From assembly GCA_019155205.2 (NCBI GenBank), contig JAHNZQ020000181.1:670113-734112 (forward strand): a DNA stretch of 64,000 bases, read 5' to 3'. Source of the stretch: Gracilaria vermiculophylla. Lineage: Eukaryota; Rhodophyta; Florideophyceae; Gracilariales; Gracilariaceae. Positions 1-9,416 of this stretch are shown here, piece by piece. Each line of letters begins with the position of its first letter. The stretch's first letter is position 1. The translations under genes were made by a program, and so were the position numbers. The notes under the pieces are model-generated. The model saw only the letters and a list, made by a program, of their open reading frames with translations, was not told the origin of the DNA and made no database searches.

Positions 1-553
1 TGTCAATGACTGAACCAAGATACTTTTCAACGTCATTATTCCATATGTTGTTCCTTTCGAGTAGGAGCTTGATATCAGTGAACGACGAACGACAACACAC
101 ATGCTGATGAACCTTATCCACAATGGCTTTTCGTCGAGGCCATGAAAGAGTTTCAGCTTCATCACGTATTTGTGCAGTAGCACAAAAAAACACAGAACTG
201 GTAATTAAACTTGAAGCAGAAATGTCCCCCAAGAACTGTTCATAAGGAACAAAGCAATGAAAATCATGGTCCACGGGAGAAACAGTCTCGAACCAACCAT
301 CGCCTAAATCGATTTGCAAAGAATTGCCTCCCATGTGAATGATATTACAGAATCGAGTAACATTCCGACCAACTACTCATTGGGACGACCCGCTGATGAG
401 AAGATGGCATATTTTCACGATGACACCATTGTCTGACACAACGTCGAGATTAATAGAACCAAGAATCTTTCTGGAAGAACTACAATGATTTCCAGCTCCA
501 TATTGCCAGTAGGGACGGTCCTTAATAACTTCAGGGAAGGGATCGAGCTTACC
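1..553 (-). pseudogene. Protease and pre-integrase part of copia element D pol, broken
   Basis: In the frame after the Gag ORF the strand reads through a protease-like stretch (GSINLDVVSDNGVIV, then a stop at about 376-378), a segment FHCFVPYEQFLGDISASS, and then VHQHVCGRSSFTDIKLLLE, which resembles the H-X3-5-H part of the Gag-pre-integrase zinc finger. The internal stop marks the copy as non-functional. The segment runs off the left end of the window. The assignment rests on position after Gag plus the zinc-finger-like motif. Confidence 0.5.
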
Positions 554-556
554 GTC

Positions 557-1585
557 TCAGTTTGGTAAAATGTGGGGTTGGATCAATATGAACTCGTCTA
601 AACCCATACCACTGTATGGAGATCCGTCATCCAGAAGAGGCCCAATACATTTAAATGAGCTTTCACCAGCACCAGAAACGTGAGCCATGCTGAACGATAA
701 TGTGTTTTTCTTACCTTTCGATACAAAATCTGATGAAGAATCAGAAGGACCATTTTCAGGACATTCTTTTGCCCAATGACCAATCTTCTTGCACTTGCGA
801 CACTGGGACTTGGACTTCAGATCTGCAAGCTGTTCTTTTGATAAAGTTTGCTTACCATGTGACCTCCGAGCACCGTACGTCCTCCCGGAACTAGCTTGAA
901 TAAAAGAATGTGTATTAGTTTCTTTGACATCCTTCGGCTTGTCGCACTGTCTTACGACAGAAGACACTGCTTCGTAGGTTAGGGATTTCAAGAAATCAGA
1001 GGTAGCAGACGATGAATTAAGATTAGAATCTTTCGGAGTGGCAGCGGCAAGAATAGAAATTCTTTGATTACCGTCGACGCTTGCATTGGCAATCAACATA
1101 AACGCCACTGAAGAATCAGGTAACATAGAATCTGCGGAGGAATGTCCATTGAACTTAGCCACCTGAGCTTCAAACCTTTGCTCGAAGTTACGAAACGACT
1201 CAGTATTGTTACGCTTTGTGGTCAAAAGATCTAAGAAATCTGAATAGACTTCACTCACAACTGCCAAAGCATCGCGTTTGTAGATCGCATTCACAATTGC
1301 CATTACACCATCATCGCTCTTCAGAACTTCATCAAAAATGCCTGAGCAAAAAAGTTTTGCCCTTCCATACAATTGTGAAAGCAACATGATACCACGAAGG
1401 TTAACAGCAATTTTGTTACTGTTATTGGCGGAGAGTTCGTCATGGAATGCTTGCCATAACTTAACTGAACGAGCATATTGAATTTGATCACCTTTTCCGT
1501 CCGTCCAAGGAGCTTGCATTAAGTCCCATGAGAAACGCAGACGACTGGGCAAGTCCAAACTAGTTGAATTAGGGGCTTGGCCCAT
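557..1585 (-). CDS. gag: Gag polyprotein of copia element D, running into protease
   Basis: 342 codons from an ATG at 1585. The first 200 or so residues are a Gag of the UBN2/copia type with no strong motif. A canonical zinc knuckle follows, CRKCKKIGHWAKEC (C-X2-C-X4-H-X4-C), which binds the element RNA in this family. Near the C-terminus is LLDDGSPYSG, in the place of a retropepsin active site (normally D-S/T-G), so here the motif is D-D-G. The start codon lies inside the sequence complementary to initiator tRNA-Met. The frame ends at 557 while homologous coding continues in another frame to the left, so a Gag-Pol fusion is broken here, or a programmed shift exists; I cannot tell which. Confidence 0.7.
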   Translation of the reverse strand: MGQAPNSTSLDLPSRLRFSWDLMQAPWTDGKGDQIQYARSVKLWQAFHDELSANNSNKIAVNLRGIMLLSQLYGRAKLFCSGIFDEVLKSDDGVMAIVNAIYKRDALAVVSEVYSDFLDLLTTKRNNTESFRNFEQRFEAQVAKFNGHSSADSMLPDSSVAFMLIANASVDGNQRISILAAATPKDSNLNSSSATSDFLKSLTYEAVSSVVRQCDKPKDVKETNTHSFIQASSGRTYGARRSHGKQTLSKEQLADLKSKSQCRKCKKIGHWAKECPENGPSDSSSDFVSKGKKNTLSFSMAHVSGAGESSFKCIGPLLDDGSPYSGMGLDEFILIQPHILPN

Positions 1586-1590
1586 TACTG
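1572..1590 (-). promoter_or_regulatory. Primer-binding site of copia element D, overlapping gag start
   Basis: The - strand reads CACA then GTAATGGGCCAAGCCCC. This matches the complement of the anticodon stem-loop of eukaryotic initiator tRNA-Met (GGGCCCATAAC), the half-tRNA primer known from Drosophila copia. The LTR appears to end in CACA at 1589. The ATG at 1583-1585 begins the Gag frame. Confidence 0.65.
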
Positions 1591-2336
1591 TGAATCAGTA
1601 CAGTACAATCTGTTTTAGTATCAGTCGCACAACAACAATCGCGGGTACCTCTCGTACCACAGTACCAACAGATAGAATTCACGGCTTAAATAGACTAACA
1701 GGGTATACAATAAACGGTCGCTATAAATTCAAATACAAACATTAACGGTTGACTTATAAACAGTCAACATGAATACCGAGATTCATAGATATGCAGCCGT
1801 TGAATGAAGTATTCACAAAGATTGTCAATTAGAGCACCCACAGGTTGACCAATCACGACACTTCATTTACCGAAGATAATGTACGGAACATATCTAAGTA
1901 GCATTTTTGTCTTAATTTTTAAATGATAAATAAGATCTTTAATGGTGATGTCCCCATCGCAAGAATTGATATCAACCAAAGGGTTTAATTGGCATATGAC
2001 AAAAATGACTTTTTGGAAGGCGCGTCAATGACGTTGTGCCAATCCTATAATTAGCGGCCAGCTGCTTCATTGATCCGTAGCAGAATTCAAGGAAACCCCA
2101 TGGTGTTCAACGAGTATGCTACGAAGATGCTTTACACCTATAACCAATTGGTAAACCATCTGGTGCAGACATACAATACCACTGCCGTCATGCAAAAAAC
2201 CTACGTAACAGTACTGAATTCCCACAAACGGGCACCGTAGAACGAGCTGTAGTTTTGCCGAAACACTGTTCGCTACTGTTTCCTGGCATGGGAATGTATT
2301 TACTACCTCTCGGTTGAAGTCCTCGTGTATCACAAA
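1589..2336 (-). repeat. Probable 5' LTR of element D followed by unidentified repeat DNA
   Basis: No gene is recognised. The left part should be the 5' LTR of element D, starting TGTGAATCAG on the + strand next to the primer site; its outer end cannot be fixed because the partner LTR is outside the window. The right part (about 2070-2330, + strand) has short stretches such as FPQTGTVERAV that faintly recall an integrase core, but frames are broken and I do not assign it. Confidence 0.35.
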
Positions 2337-2618
2337 TATTGTAGAAGCAAGTATAAGCTTCTTCAACAAAGTATACAACTAGAACGGTCTGAAAGTTTCT
2401 AGAAGATTCTATAGAAGAACACACTCTGCATTTTTGTTGGTTATAATAGAAAAGATATAGAACTATACTGTATTGTACGATATGATGTATGACACTATAT
2501 AAGAAAGGTTTTAGCACAACGCTTGACGGAAGAAAGAAGTCAAGCCGAGTGTTCTTGATAAAGCGAAGATTGCATTGATTTAAGTCTATCAAAGCATTAT
2601 AATGTACAACCTATATTG
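2337..2618 (+). repeat. 5' LTR of copia element B
   Basis: 282 bp, starting TATTGTAGAAGCAAG (the partner starts TGTTGTATAAGCAAG) and ending CTATATTG. It shares with 12862-13141 the blocks AAGCTTCTT, AACAAAGTATACA, TTTCTAGAAGATTCTATAG and GACACTATATAAGA. The last block contains a TATA box at about 2494-2501 (CTATATAAG), the likely promoter of the element. Confidence 0.85.
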
Positions 2619-2641
2619 TGTTATGGGCCCAGCCCACGCAT
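2619..2641 (+). promoter_or_regulatory. Primer-binding site of copia element B (initiator tRNA-Met half)
   Basis: Directly after the 5' LTR the strand reads TGTTATGGGCCCAGCCC, complementary to the anticodon stem-loop and flank of eukaryotic initiator tRNA-Met. Drosophila copia uses the same internal site of a cleaved tRNA. The ATG inside it opens only a six-codon frame here; gag starts further down at 3090. Confidence 0.75.
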
Positions 2642-3089
2642 GAGCTATTTTTCGTCGCTTGTACAACTGTTTGAAAGACAGGCTATCCGGTGAAGCGCTG
2701 AAAAAGGTCGTGGAAGGTCATCAAAGTAAAACATCGAAAAATCTATCAACTCGGCCATTAGAATAATTTAGAAAATTTTGAAAATTACTGCACTGTACTG
2801 CGCAAAAAAGAGAAAATCGCTCGGAAACCAGAATTTCGCAGAATCGTAAGGATTCAGAATTTTTCGAAAACTCTTGTCCTGTACATCAGTAAATCGTCCA
2901 ATATCGTTCAAAACTGAAAAAACAGGAATAACAAAAACCAGAATGTTTTGAAAATTCCTGTATTGGACATTGAAAAAACGTTGAAATTCGTTTCGAACAG
3001 AACTCAAAGAATATCGCTTTTGTCAATAACTGTACAAGGGACAGATAAATCTATTCATTAAAACAACTCGAAAACTTATTAGGGCAACC
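2642..3089 (+). other. Untranslated leader of copia element B
   Basis: 448 bp with no ORF of note. It contains about three imperfect repeats, some 85 bp apart (near 2772, 2862 and 2947), each with a core like TTTTGAAAAYTCCTGTACTG. Their role is unknown; a packaging or structural role in the leader RNA is possible but not supported further. Confidence 0.5.
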
Positions 3090-3884
3090 ATGGAAAGTGA
3101 GCATAGAAGCACGTTCATAATCAAGAAACTAAGTGGAGAAAATAATTTCTCCTGGAAGTTTTGCATGATAAATTTTCTAAAAAAAAAGGGCAATTGGAAA
3201 ACAGTAAATGTAGAAGAAAATAATGCTGTTCTAAATGAAAATGCATTAATTCATATTTGTTTATCAGTTGACGATAATCAAATAGTATATGTTGAATACT
3301 GTGATACAGGATCAAAAGCGGGGGAAATACTATCAGAAGTTTACGAAAATAAAGGTGTGGCAAACAAAATGGATAATGAAGAACAATATCAGTCTAAGAA
3401 TCTTTTAAAAAGAGAATCTACAAAAGAACATAATGAAGAGCTGAAACGTTTAAAGACAAAACTATAACAGCTTGGAATACAAAAGTTTAAAGAAGATTAC
3501 ACAATGAGACTTTTAAGAAGTTTCCCGAAAAACTATGAAAGCCTTGATGTGACATTGGAGAACATCACATAAAACTTAAGTGTTTAAGAAATACACGCTA
3601 GAGTACTATGTGAAGAATCAAGGAAAATGAATAATGGCTCAAATGAAAGTTATGGCGCATTTCTACAAGGAATGTCTCCTAACAAACAAAGACACAGCTT
3701 CAATTTCAAATGCCGTTGTTGCAAGGAAAAAGGTCATAAAATTGCCACTTGTTGGAAACACAAAACCGATCAAAATAATCCGTCCACCCAAAAAGTCACA
3801 GAGGGAAACAGTGAGACCTTTTTAATGGCGAATAATGATCCGACAGAAATACTAGAAACATGGTACTCAGATTCTGGTGCATCA
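3090..3884 (+). pseudogene. gag: Gag and protease start of copia element B, broken
   Basis: The Gag begins with MESEHRSTFIIKKLSGENNF, matching the 'L-x-G-x-N-[YF]-x-x-W' opening of copia Gag proteins (here GENNFSWKF). A stop at about 3465 and a shift break it. A canonical CCHC knuckle, CRCCKEKGHKIATC, lies at about 3709-3750. The protease start WYSDSGAS follows at about 3862, and coding is then interrupted by the gypsy A LTR at 3885. The homologous continuation resumes at 9784. Confidence 0.75.
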
Positions 3885-4253
3885 CGTAACAATCTAGATC
3901 AGTCCACGTTATTATAAGCTGTTCTAGACGCATGCCAGTAAGGTATATTTAGCGTGGGATTTGTGTTTCTAGTTTTTATTTTGCGTGTAGAATTTTATGT
4001 TGCATTGCTGTAACTCATCTAGAGGTTTCTAATTATTGTTCTAGAAGAGTTTAGAGCAATTGAGAAGCATCTAGCTAGTACATTTGATATCTGTGATTAT
4101 GCCACCTTTTAGGGGGGGTATAATTCTCTATATAAGAGGTCGTAGATGCCAAGTAGCTGCGCCAAAACCCAGCCAACGAATATTCATCAAGAAAAGTCAT
4201 CATTTGAGTTTATTCCACCTATCATCCTATGCCCGAACTGGTCTTTCGTTTCA
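3885..4253 (+). repeat. 5' LTR of gypsy element A
   Basis: Starts CGTAACAATCTAGA, a change from the TGTAACAATCTAGA of the 3' copy, and ends TTTCGTTTCA. It shares long blocks with 9417-9783, including TTATTTTGCGTG, ATGTTGCATTGCTGTA and TCTCTATATAAGAGGTCGTAGA. That last block holds the TATA box at about 4130-4137. Confidence 0.88.
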
Positions 4254-4842
4254 CTGGAAGCATCGCTCAGTTGGCCAAAGGTAGTCAGGTTGTTCCACTA
4301 CTGTGGGCTGGAGTGCCAGTCGTTGGTAAGTCACCACCTGTGGGCTGGAGTGCCAGGTGTGTGAAAGTATTCTAGTTCTGCAGGGCGAACTAGATAGGCA
4401 GGAAGGTATCTTTAATATCTTTGCCTACTTCGGTTGTGGTTGTTTTGCGCCGAGTCGCCTAACGTATCCTCAAACAACCCTCTAGATGATTGGCTGCTAG
4501 CCAGGTCGACCGACTGGGACAAGGGTTCGAGTAACGCGCTATAGGTTTGATCAGGTAGGAGCACCATAGTCAGGTAGTGCAGTCATTGCGATTTATATTT
4601 CGGTCGGCTCGAGATCATTTCGTATATGGTAGAGACACCGAAAGGTCTTTGACAAAAGACTGGTGGGGATATCCCGAACAGATATTGATCGCCGTAACTC
4701 TTGAGTGCGGGTTGCGAAGAAGCTTTATTAGCACTCTCTTGCGGGAAGAGGACCCGTCGCCGTGGAACGGCTCCCTAAAAGTATCAAGTGGATATTAATT
4801 CAAGAGATCAGGTTGCAAGAGAAGAAAAAGAGTTGGTTTAAG
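4254..4842 (+). other. 5' leader of gypsy element A
   Basis: Directly after the LTR the strand reads C then TGGAAGCATCGCTCAG; a TGG at this place fits a primer-binding site matched to a tRNA 3' CCA end, but I cannot name the tRNA. A short direct repeat, CTGTGGGCTGGAGTGCCAG, occurs twice (about 4303 and 4339). No other coding signal is seen before the gag ATG at 4843. Confidence 0.5.
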
Positions 4843-5634
4843 ATGTCGTTTTTAAAGCCTAACAAGCCGGAGCAGTTCAAGGGCACTCGGGATAGACTCA
4901 TCGTGGAAACTTGGTTGTACCAGCTCGAACAATACTTACCCATAGTTCAAATGCAAAACACGAAGTTGGTGTTAAATGATGGAGCCAAGATTATGTAGCT
5001 ATAACCTTGTTTACGGGCACAGCTGCACGTTGGTGGTTCATGAAGGTTGCCGATAATGTAGTCACAGATTCCTTTCAAGAGTTCAAGAATCTGGAAAGAG
5101 CTGAGTTCATTCACGCTGATAGTGTTCGACGTGCAAGAGACAAGTTAAGGTCTTTTGCATCAGAAGTATTCTGTTGCAGTTTATCTTTCAGAGTTTTGAA
5201 ATAGGGCTGTAAGCATCCCAGGAATTTCAATGGATGAAACGTTAGATGAGTTTGTCTCTGTATTGAAGCCGCAAATTAGGCTAGAAGTCCTTTAAGGTAA
5301 TTTTACGAACGTCGAAGAAGCCGCCCGAATTGCTCTAAATGTTGAGAGCACTTTACGTGGATCTGGCATGTTCTAAAGGTTTGGTGAACAGTCGGTTTGT
5401 GTTCCAAATCAGGCTGCCGTTGCAATGGAGATAGATAACGTGCAGAGAAGGTACAACAATGGTCAAAGTCACTGCAGGAATAGTCGATTTGATCCGAAAA
5501 AAAAGAAGTTGTACAAAGAGAACCGCTGCTTCACATGTCACAGAGTAGCCTGTAGGCCATGGAAACATGATGACCGTAAGAATAAGATTGCATCGAATAA
5601 TGTTCAAGTTATAGACACTGACTCGGAAAACTAA
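4843..5634 (+). pseudogene. gag: Gag of gypsy element A, broken, with C-C-C-H knuckle
   Basis: Starts MSFLKPNKPEQFKGTRD at 4843; the retrotransposon-Gag core follows (WLYQLEQYL, then FTGTAARWWF in a shifted frame, then RRARDKLRSF). The same core is in gypsy E (NTWLYKVDQYFRL, LTGTAVIWWY, RRARDSLRS). Stops at about 4998 and 5204 break it. The knuckle at 5527-5568 is CFTCHRVACRPWKH, spacing C-X2-C-X4-C-X4-H, in which the usual H and last C are exchanged. It is not simple decay, because gypsy E keeps the same order. Confidence 0.75.
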
Positions 5635-5675
5635 AAGGTCCGCCAAAAGAAAAGAACGCTCCAGTTGGACGAAGT

Positions 5676-6179
5676 ATGAGTGACTTTAAGCGTCTCGTTG
5701 CAGAGGTTAGGCAACTAAGGCAAAGTATACAAATTCTTGTGTTGGAAGAAGAGATTCACACGAGTGACTGCTCTGAAGTGGAGAAGAGTCAAAGAAATCA
5801 TGTTATAAGAGTTCCGAAGACTAGTTTGGAGTCCAATACTATCGTTAAGTGTCGTTATGACAATATCCAAGTCAATGAAGATTCAATTACAACTGAAAAA
5901 TTGATCATACTCAACGGGACATTGAATGATGTAAAATTGTCCATCCTCAAAGATGACGGATGTCATATAAACGTAGTATCAAGGGACTTTGCAGCTCGAA
6001 ACAAGGAAAAGTTTCGATTTAAGAGATTCAATGTTACTGTCAATCATTCTAGCAAGAAGTCAAAGGAAAAAGAGTCGGAAGTCATTCTAGAAGCAACATT
6101 GAAGATTGGTTCCTATCTGTACAAATACAATTGGGTTGTTGCAGGTTGTAGATATAATGTGCTTCTTGGAATGCCATAG
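5676..6179 (+). CDS. Retropepsin-like protease of gypsy element A
   Basis: 167 codons. The centre reads LIILNGTLNDVKLSILKDDGCHINVVSRDFA, the strand-turn-strand of a retropepsin active site, with D-D-G-C (5952-5963) where D-S/T-G-A is usual. The C-terminal part, YKYNWVVAGCRYNVLLGMP, ends in the family's 'D/N-V-I/L-L-G-M-P/D' signature. In retropepsins the first Asp is the catalytic residue; the second position is normally Ser or Thr and supports the active-site hydrogen bonding. Gypsy E has the same DDGC. A stop follows at 6177 and the reverse transcriptase continues in another ORF. Confidence 0.75.
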   Translation: MSDFKRLVAEVRQLRQSIQILVLEEEIHTSDCSEVEKSQRNHVIRVPKTSLESNTIVKCRYDNIQVNEDSITTEKLIILNGTLNDVKLSILKDDGCHINVVSRDFAARNKEKFRFKRFNVTVNHSSKKSKEKESEVILEATLKIGSYLYKYNWVVAGCRYNVLLGMP

Positions 6180-6224
6180 CGCGTTGCCAGCAGTCCCGAT
6201 ATAGATTATCAAGAACGGGTTGCT

Positions 6225-7337
6225 ATGGTTGGCAAAGACGTGGTTCCAATGACTGAGGATAATTCGAGCGAGGAAGTAAAAGTCATGAGCATTGGAGTTA
6301 GGAAGCTCCGGAACATGATAAGGAAAAAGAATAATGCGAGAGAGTTCAATGTATATCAACTCGTTGATGTGAATGAGTTGAAATTGACTAAACCCTCAGC
6401 AGTCGAAGGTGAAATGCATGTTAAATTGGAAAGGCTGTTGTCTCGATTTAAAGATGTCTTCAAAGGGGAACTACCTGCTGGATTACCATCAAAGAGAAGT
6501 GTGGATCATGAGATTGAGGTTGAGAAAGGTTCTAAGCCACCTCATCGTGCACTGTTTCAGTTGTCCCCCGCGGAGTTGAAAGCTGCAAAAAAATATGTGG
6601 AAGACTTGCTGAGAAAAAAGAAGATTAGGCCTAGTAAGTCACCGTATGGATCGCCGTTATTCTTTGTCCAAGAGAAAGACAAATTGAGAGGAGTGGTCGC
6701 CTATCAAGCTCTTAATCGAATCACAAAAAGGAACAATGCGCCATTGCCTAGATCAGATGAGATGTTTGATAGGCTTGGTGACGCAAGAGTCTTCTCAAAG
6801 ATGGACTTGAAAACTGGTTTCCATCAGATACGGGTGAAGCCTGAGGATGTTGAAAAGACCGCGTTCAATACGAAGTACGGACATTTTGAGTATCTTGTCA
6901 TGCCGATGGGTTTATGTAATGCCCCGGCTACTTTCCAGTCGTTGATAAACCGTATCTTCTATGATTGTATTGATGTATTTATGGTTTCGTACATTGATGA
7001 TCTTCTAGTATTTACCAAGGATGAAAAAAGCCATCTCAAGCATCTGGAAATCGTACTAACTCGCCTGAAAGAACATGAGCTTTATGTTTCTTCGAATAAG
7101 TGTGATCTTCTGAAAACAGAGATAGAGTTTTTGGGCTTCATAGTCGGCAAAGATGGTCTTCGCGTCAACCCAGAAAAATTCGAGGTTTTAAAAACATGGC
7201 CGAAGCCGAAAACTGTTTTAGACATTAGAAGTTTTATTGGCTTACTTCAATTCTCCCACAGGTCTATTCCCAAGTTCTCGGAAATTGCAGCCCCATTAAT
7301 GGATTTGAGAAAGAAAGATATAGGTATTGGCAAATGA
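6225..7337 (+). CDS. Reverse transcriptase of gypsy element A
   Basis: 370 codons. After a linker with the region LPAGLPSKRSVDHEIE and KPPHRALFQLSPAELKAA, the fingers and palm follow: KKIRPSKSPYGSPLFFV, then RALNRITKRNNAPLPR-like (here QALNRITKRN), FSKMDLKTGFHQIRV (first catalytic Asp), FGYLVMPMGLCNAPATFQ-like (FEYLVMPMGL) and MVSYIDDLLVF with the YIDD active site at about 6991-7002. The C-terminus runs into the connection (RSFIGLLQFSHRSIPKFSEIAAPLMDL). It ends in a stop at 7335 before RNase H. The catalytic residues are intact. Confidence 0.9.
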   Translation: MVGKDVVPMTEDNSSEEVKVMSIGVRKLRNMIRKKNNAREFNVYQLVDVNELKLTKPSAVEGEMHVKLERLLSRFKDVFKGELPAGLPSKRSVDHEIEVEKGSKPPHRALFQLSPAELKAAKKYVEDLLRKKKIRPSKSPYGSPLFFVQEKDKLRGVVAYQALNRITKRNNAPLPRSDEMFDRLGDARVFSKMDLKTGFHQIRVKPEDVEKTAFNTKYGHFEYLVMPMGLCNAPATFQSLINRIFYDCIDVFMVSYIDDLLVFTKDEKSHLKHLEIVLTRLKEHELYVSSNKCDLLKTEIEFLGFIVGKDGLRVNPEKFEVLKTWPKPKTVLDIRSFIGLLQFSHRSIPKFSEIAAPLMDLRKKDIGIGK

Positions 7338-8003
7338 AATGAGAAGTGTGATGAAGCATTTCAAAAGTTGAAAGAAGCCATCATCCAAGCCCCTATTCTT
7401 CTTGCCCCAGACTGAAACAACAGTTTTCGAGGCCATGTTGATGCCTCGCAATATGCGGTTGGAGGAACATTAACACAATTATATAAGAATGGAAAGGATT
7501 GTGTTGTTGCCTTCTATTCTAAAAAGCTGTCTCCTACTGAGCGAGATTGTTCCGCAAATGAGAGGGAGCTTCTTGGTTTGATATCTTTTCTTCAGAAGTT
7601 CAGATGTTATTTGGAAGGTTTATCATTTGAGATTATAACTGACAATCAAGTCCTGAAGCATTTATTCACCAATCCTAGGTTAAGGCAAAAAGTGGCACGA
7701 TACATTGACACGCTCGGTAATTTTGGCATATTTCCAATTTCCTTGAAGGATGGAGAGACTCATGTACTTGGTGATGCTTTGTCAAGAGCTCCCCATCTGA
7801 CCAACTCTAAGGATATGGATAACCCTGCAGTTAACGATGTGGAAGTGTTATCTTTTGATCTTGATGATATTCTTAGCAGTTATGCCGATGATCAGTTCTT
7901 CGGACTTATTGTAAAAGCCTTAGATGGAAACTGGCCTTCTGATGAGATTCAGAGGTTACAGCTCGAAAAGATAATTCATATGTTTAGGCGAGAAGGAAAA
8001 TGA
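7338..8003 (+). pseudogene. RNase H domain of gypsy element A
   Basis: DASQYAVGGTLTQLY (first catalytic Asp) lies at about 7440; SKKLSPTERDCSANERELLGL carries the catalytic Glu; FEIITDNQVLKHL carries the third Asp; THVLGDALSRAPH carries the final Asp-containing motif at about 7761. A stop at about 7414 separates it from the reverse transcriptase. The frame from 7578 stays open through the linker to 8003. Confidence 0.82.
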
Positions 8004-8006
8004 CTG

Positions 8007-9384
8007 ATGTACGGTAAGAAACTGTATTTTCTAGGGAAGAGTGTTTCGGATATTCTGCAGCTAGCGCATGATTCGAAAATAAGTGGACATTTTGCTTTTG
8101 CGGAGACTTTATCGCGGCTTTCAAACTATCATTGCATGCATAAGACACGTGATGTTCGAAATTATGTGCAAAGTATGCCTTCGATGTCAGCAAGCAAAAG
8201 AGTCGAATCAAAAGAAAATGACAGTTCCAACTTCATTAGAGATGCCTGAGAGAAGATGAGAATCTCTGGCTACTGACTTTATTGTACAACTTCCAATGAT
8301 TAAGAATGGAAAAGATGCAGTCAAAACTTGGGTTGATCATCTTACGAGAAGAGTTCATTTCATTCCGTGTAATGTGAATGAAACGGTAGTAGATGTGGCT
8401 ACTTCATTCTTCAACAACATATTCAAACTCCATGGCCTACCAGATAAAATTGTTTCAGACATAGACCTTATGTTCACTTCAAAGTTCTGGGAAAATGTGA
8501 TGAAGCTATGTGAAGTAAAGTTGGAGATGTCCACAAGTCGTCATCCGCAGACAGGTAGTGCATCGGAGATTATAAACCGAATGGTTGAAAACTGTTTACG
8601 GTGCTCTTGCTCGTACCATCAGAATGATTGGGATGAACTGCTACCTGCTGCAGAATTTGCATATAACTCTTCTGTGACTGAAGACTTGGGAATGTCGCCA
8701 TTCGAAATGGACTTGGGATATAACCCGAAGACGTCTCTTGATATGATTTCAGGAAGAGAGATGCTGATTGAAAGCGTCGAAGAGTTAAAGACGAGATTGA
8801 AAAATTCTTTGGAAGATGCTAAGTTCTCGTACAAAGTGTCTAAGGCTAAACAAAGTGCAATATCCTCTCAACGTTATCAAGCTCCAAGTTATCAAGTTAG
8901 ATAGAAAGTGTGGTTGAACAAATCTTTGTTTACGGATTTACATTCGAGGTCTCAGGTAACACAGAAGCTGACCGCAAGAAGGTATGGAACATATATGGTG
9001 AAAAAGGTAATTGGAAAGAATGCTTTACGGTTGGATCTACCAAGTCACCTTAAGATCCATCCAGTTCTTCATGTGATCCATACAACTCCATACATGGAAC
9101 AGCCTGCCGAAATTGGGATGCCCATTCCTGAAAGACCTGATCCGGTACCTATTCTTGAAAGACCTGATCCGGTACCGATGCCTGAAGGAGAAGAACAAGT
9201 CGTTGGAAGTGTTTTGAAGCACGGAAAGCGAGGAAGAGGATATCAATTCCTGATATTAATGAAGGGGGCGCCAACTCATGAAGCTGAGTGGCAGCCAACA
9301 AAAGATTTCGTGAATCGTGGTGGTATTGTAACCGATGTTTGGCACAAATACATTATTGATAATGGGTTACTACCTGATCATTGA
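8007..9384 (+). pseudogene. Integrase and chromodomain-like tail of gypsy element A
   Basis: Three frames in series. At 8007-8249 is the zinc-binding N-terminus (LAHDSKISGHFAF; the Cys pair has decayed to MPSMSASK). At 8271-8904 is the core: KIVSDIDLMFTSKFW (second Asp), HPQTGSASEIINRMVE (Glu). At 8908-9384 is the C-terminus with a duplicated ERPDPVP unit and a chromodomain-like segment, YQFLILMKGAPTHEAEW followed by QPTKDFV. Chromodomains steer chromovirus integration to marked chromatin. Stops near 8001, 8247 and 8902 break the protein. Confidence 0.8.
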
Positions 9385-9416
9385 TACGGTCGTCAATAGA
9401 GAGGAGGTGGGAATAG

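Larger units (their letters stand above)
1..1588 (-). mobile_element. Ty1/copia-type retrotransposon D, internal region, cut by window edge
   Basis: Reading right to left, the region encodes a Gag with a CCHC knuckle, then a protease-like stretch, then a segment resembling the HHCC pre-integrase zinc finger. The order Gag, protease, integrase is that of Ty1/copia elements. The rest of pol lies beyond position 1. The primer-binding site and the edge of the 5' LTR are at 1572-1590. At least one frame break (near 557) and a stop near 380 show that the copy is decayed. Confidence 0.75.

Noticed and set aside
2060..2336. Possible integrase remnant (FPQTGTVERAV).
   Set aside because: Only one short motif in a broken frame; not enough to name.
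4255..4520. tRNA-like A box (TCGCTCAGTTGG) and B box (GGTTCGAGT) after the gypsy A LTR.
   Set aside because: The boxes are about 240 bp apart and no cloverleaf can be drawn; the first is probably part of the primer-binding site.
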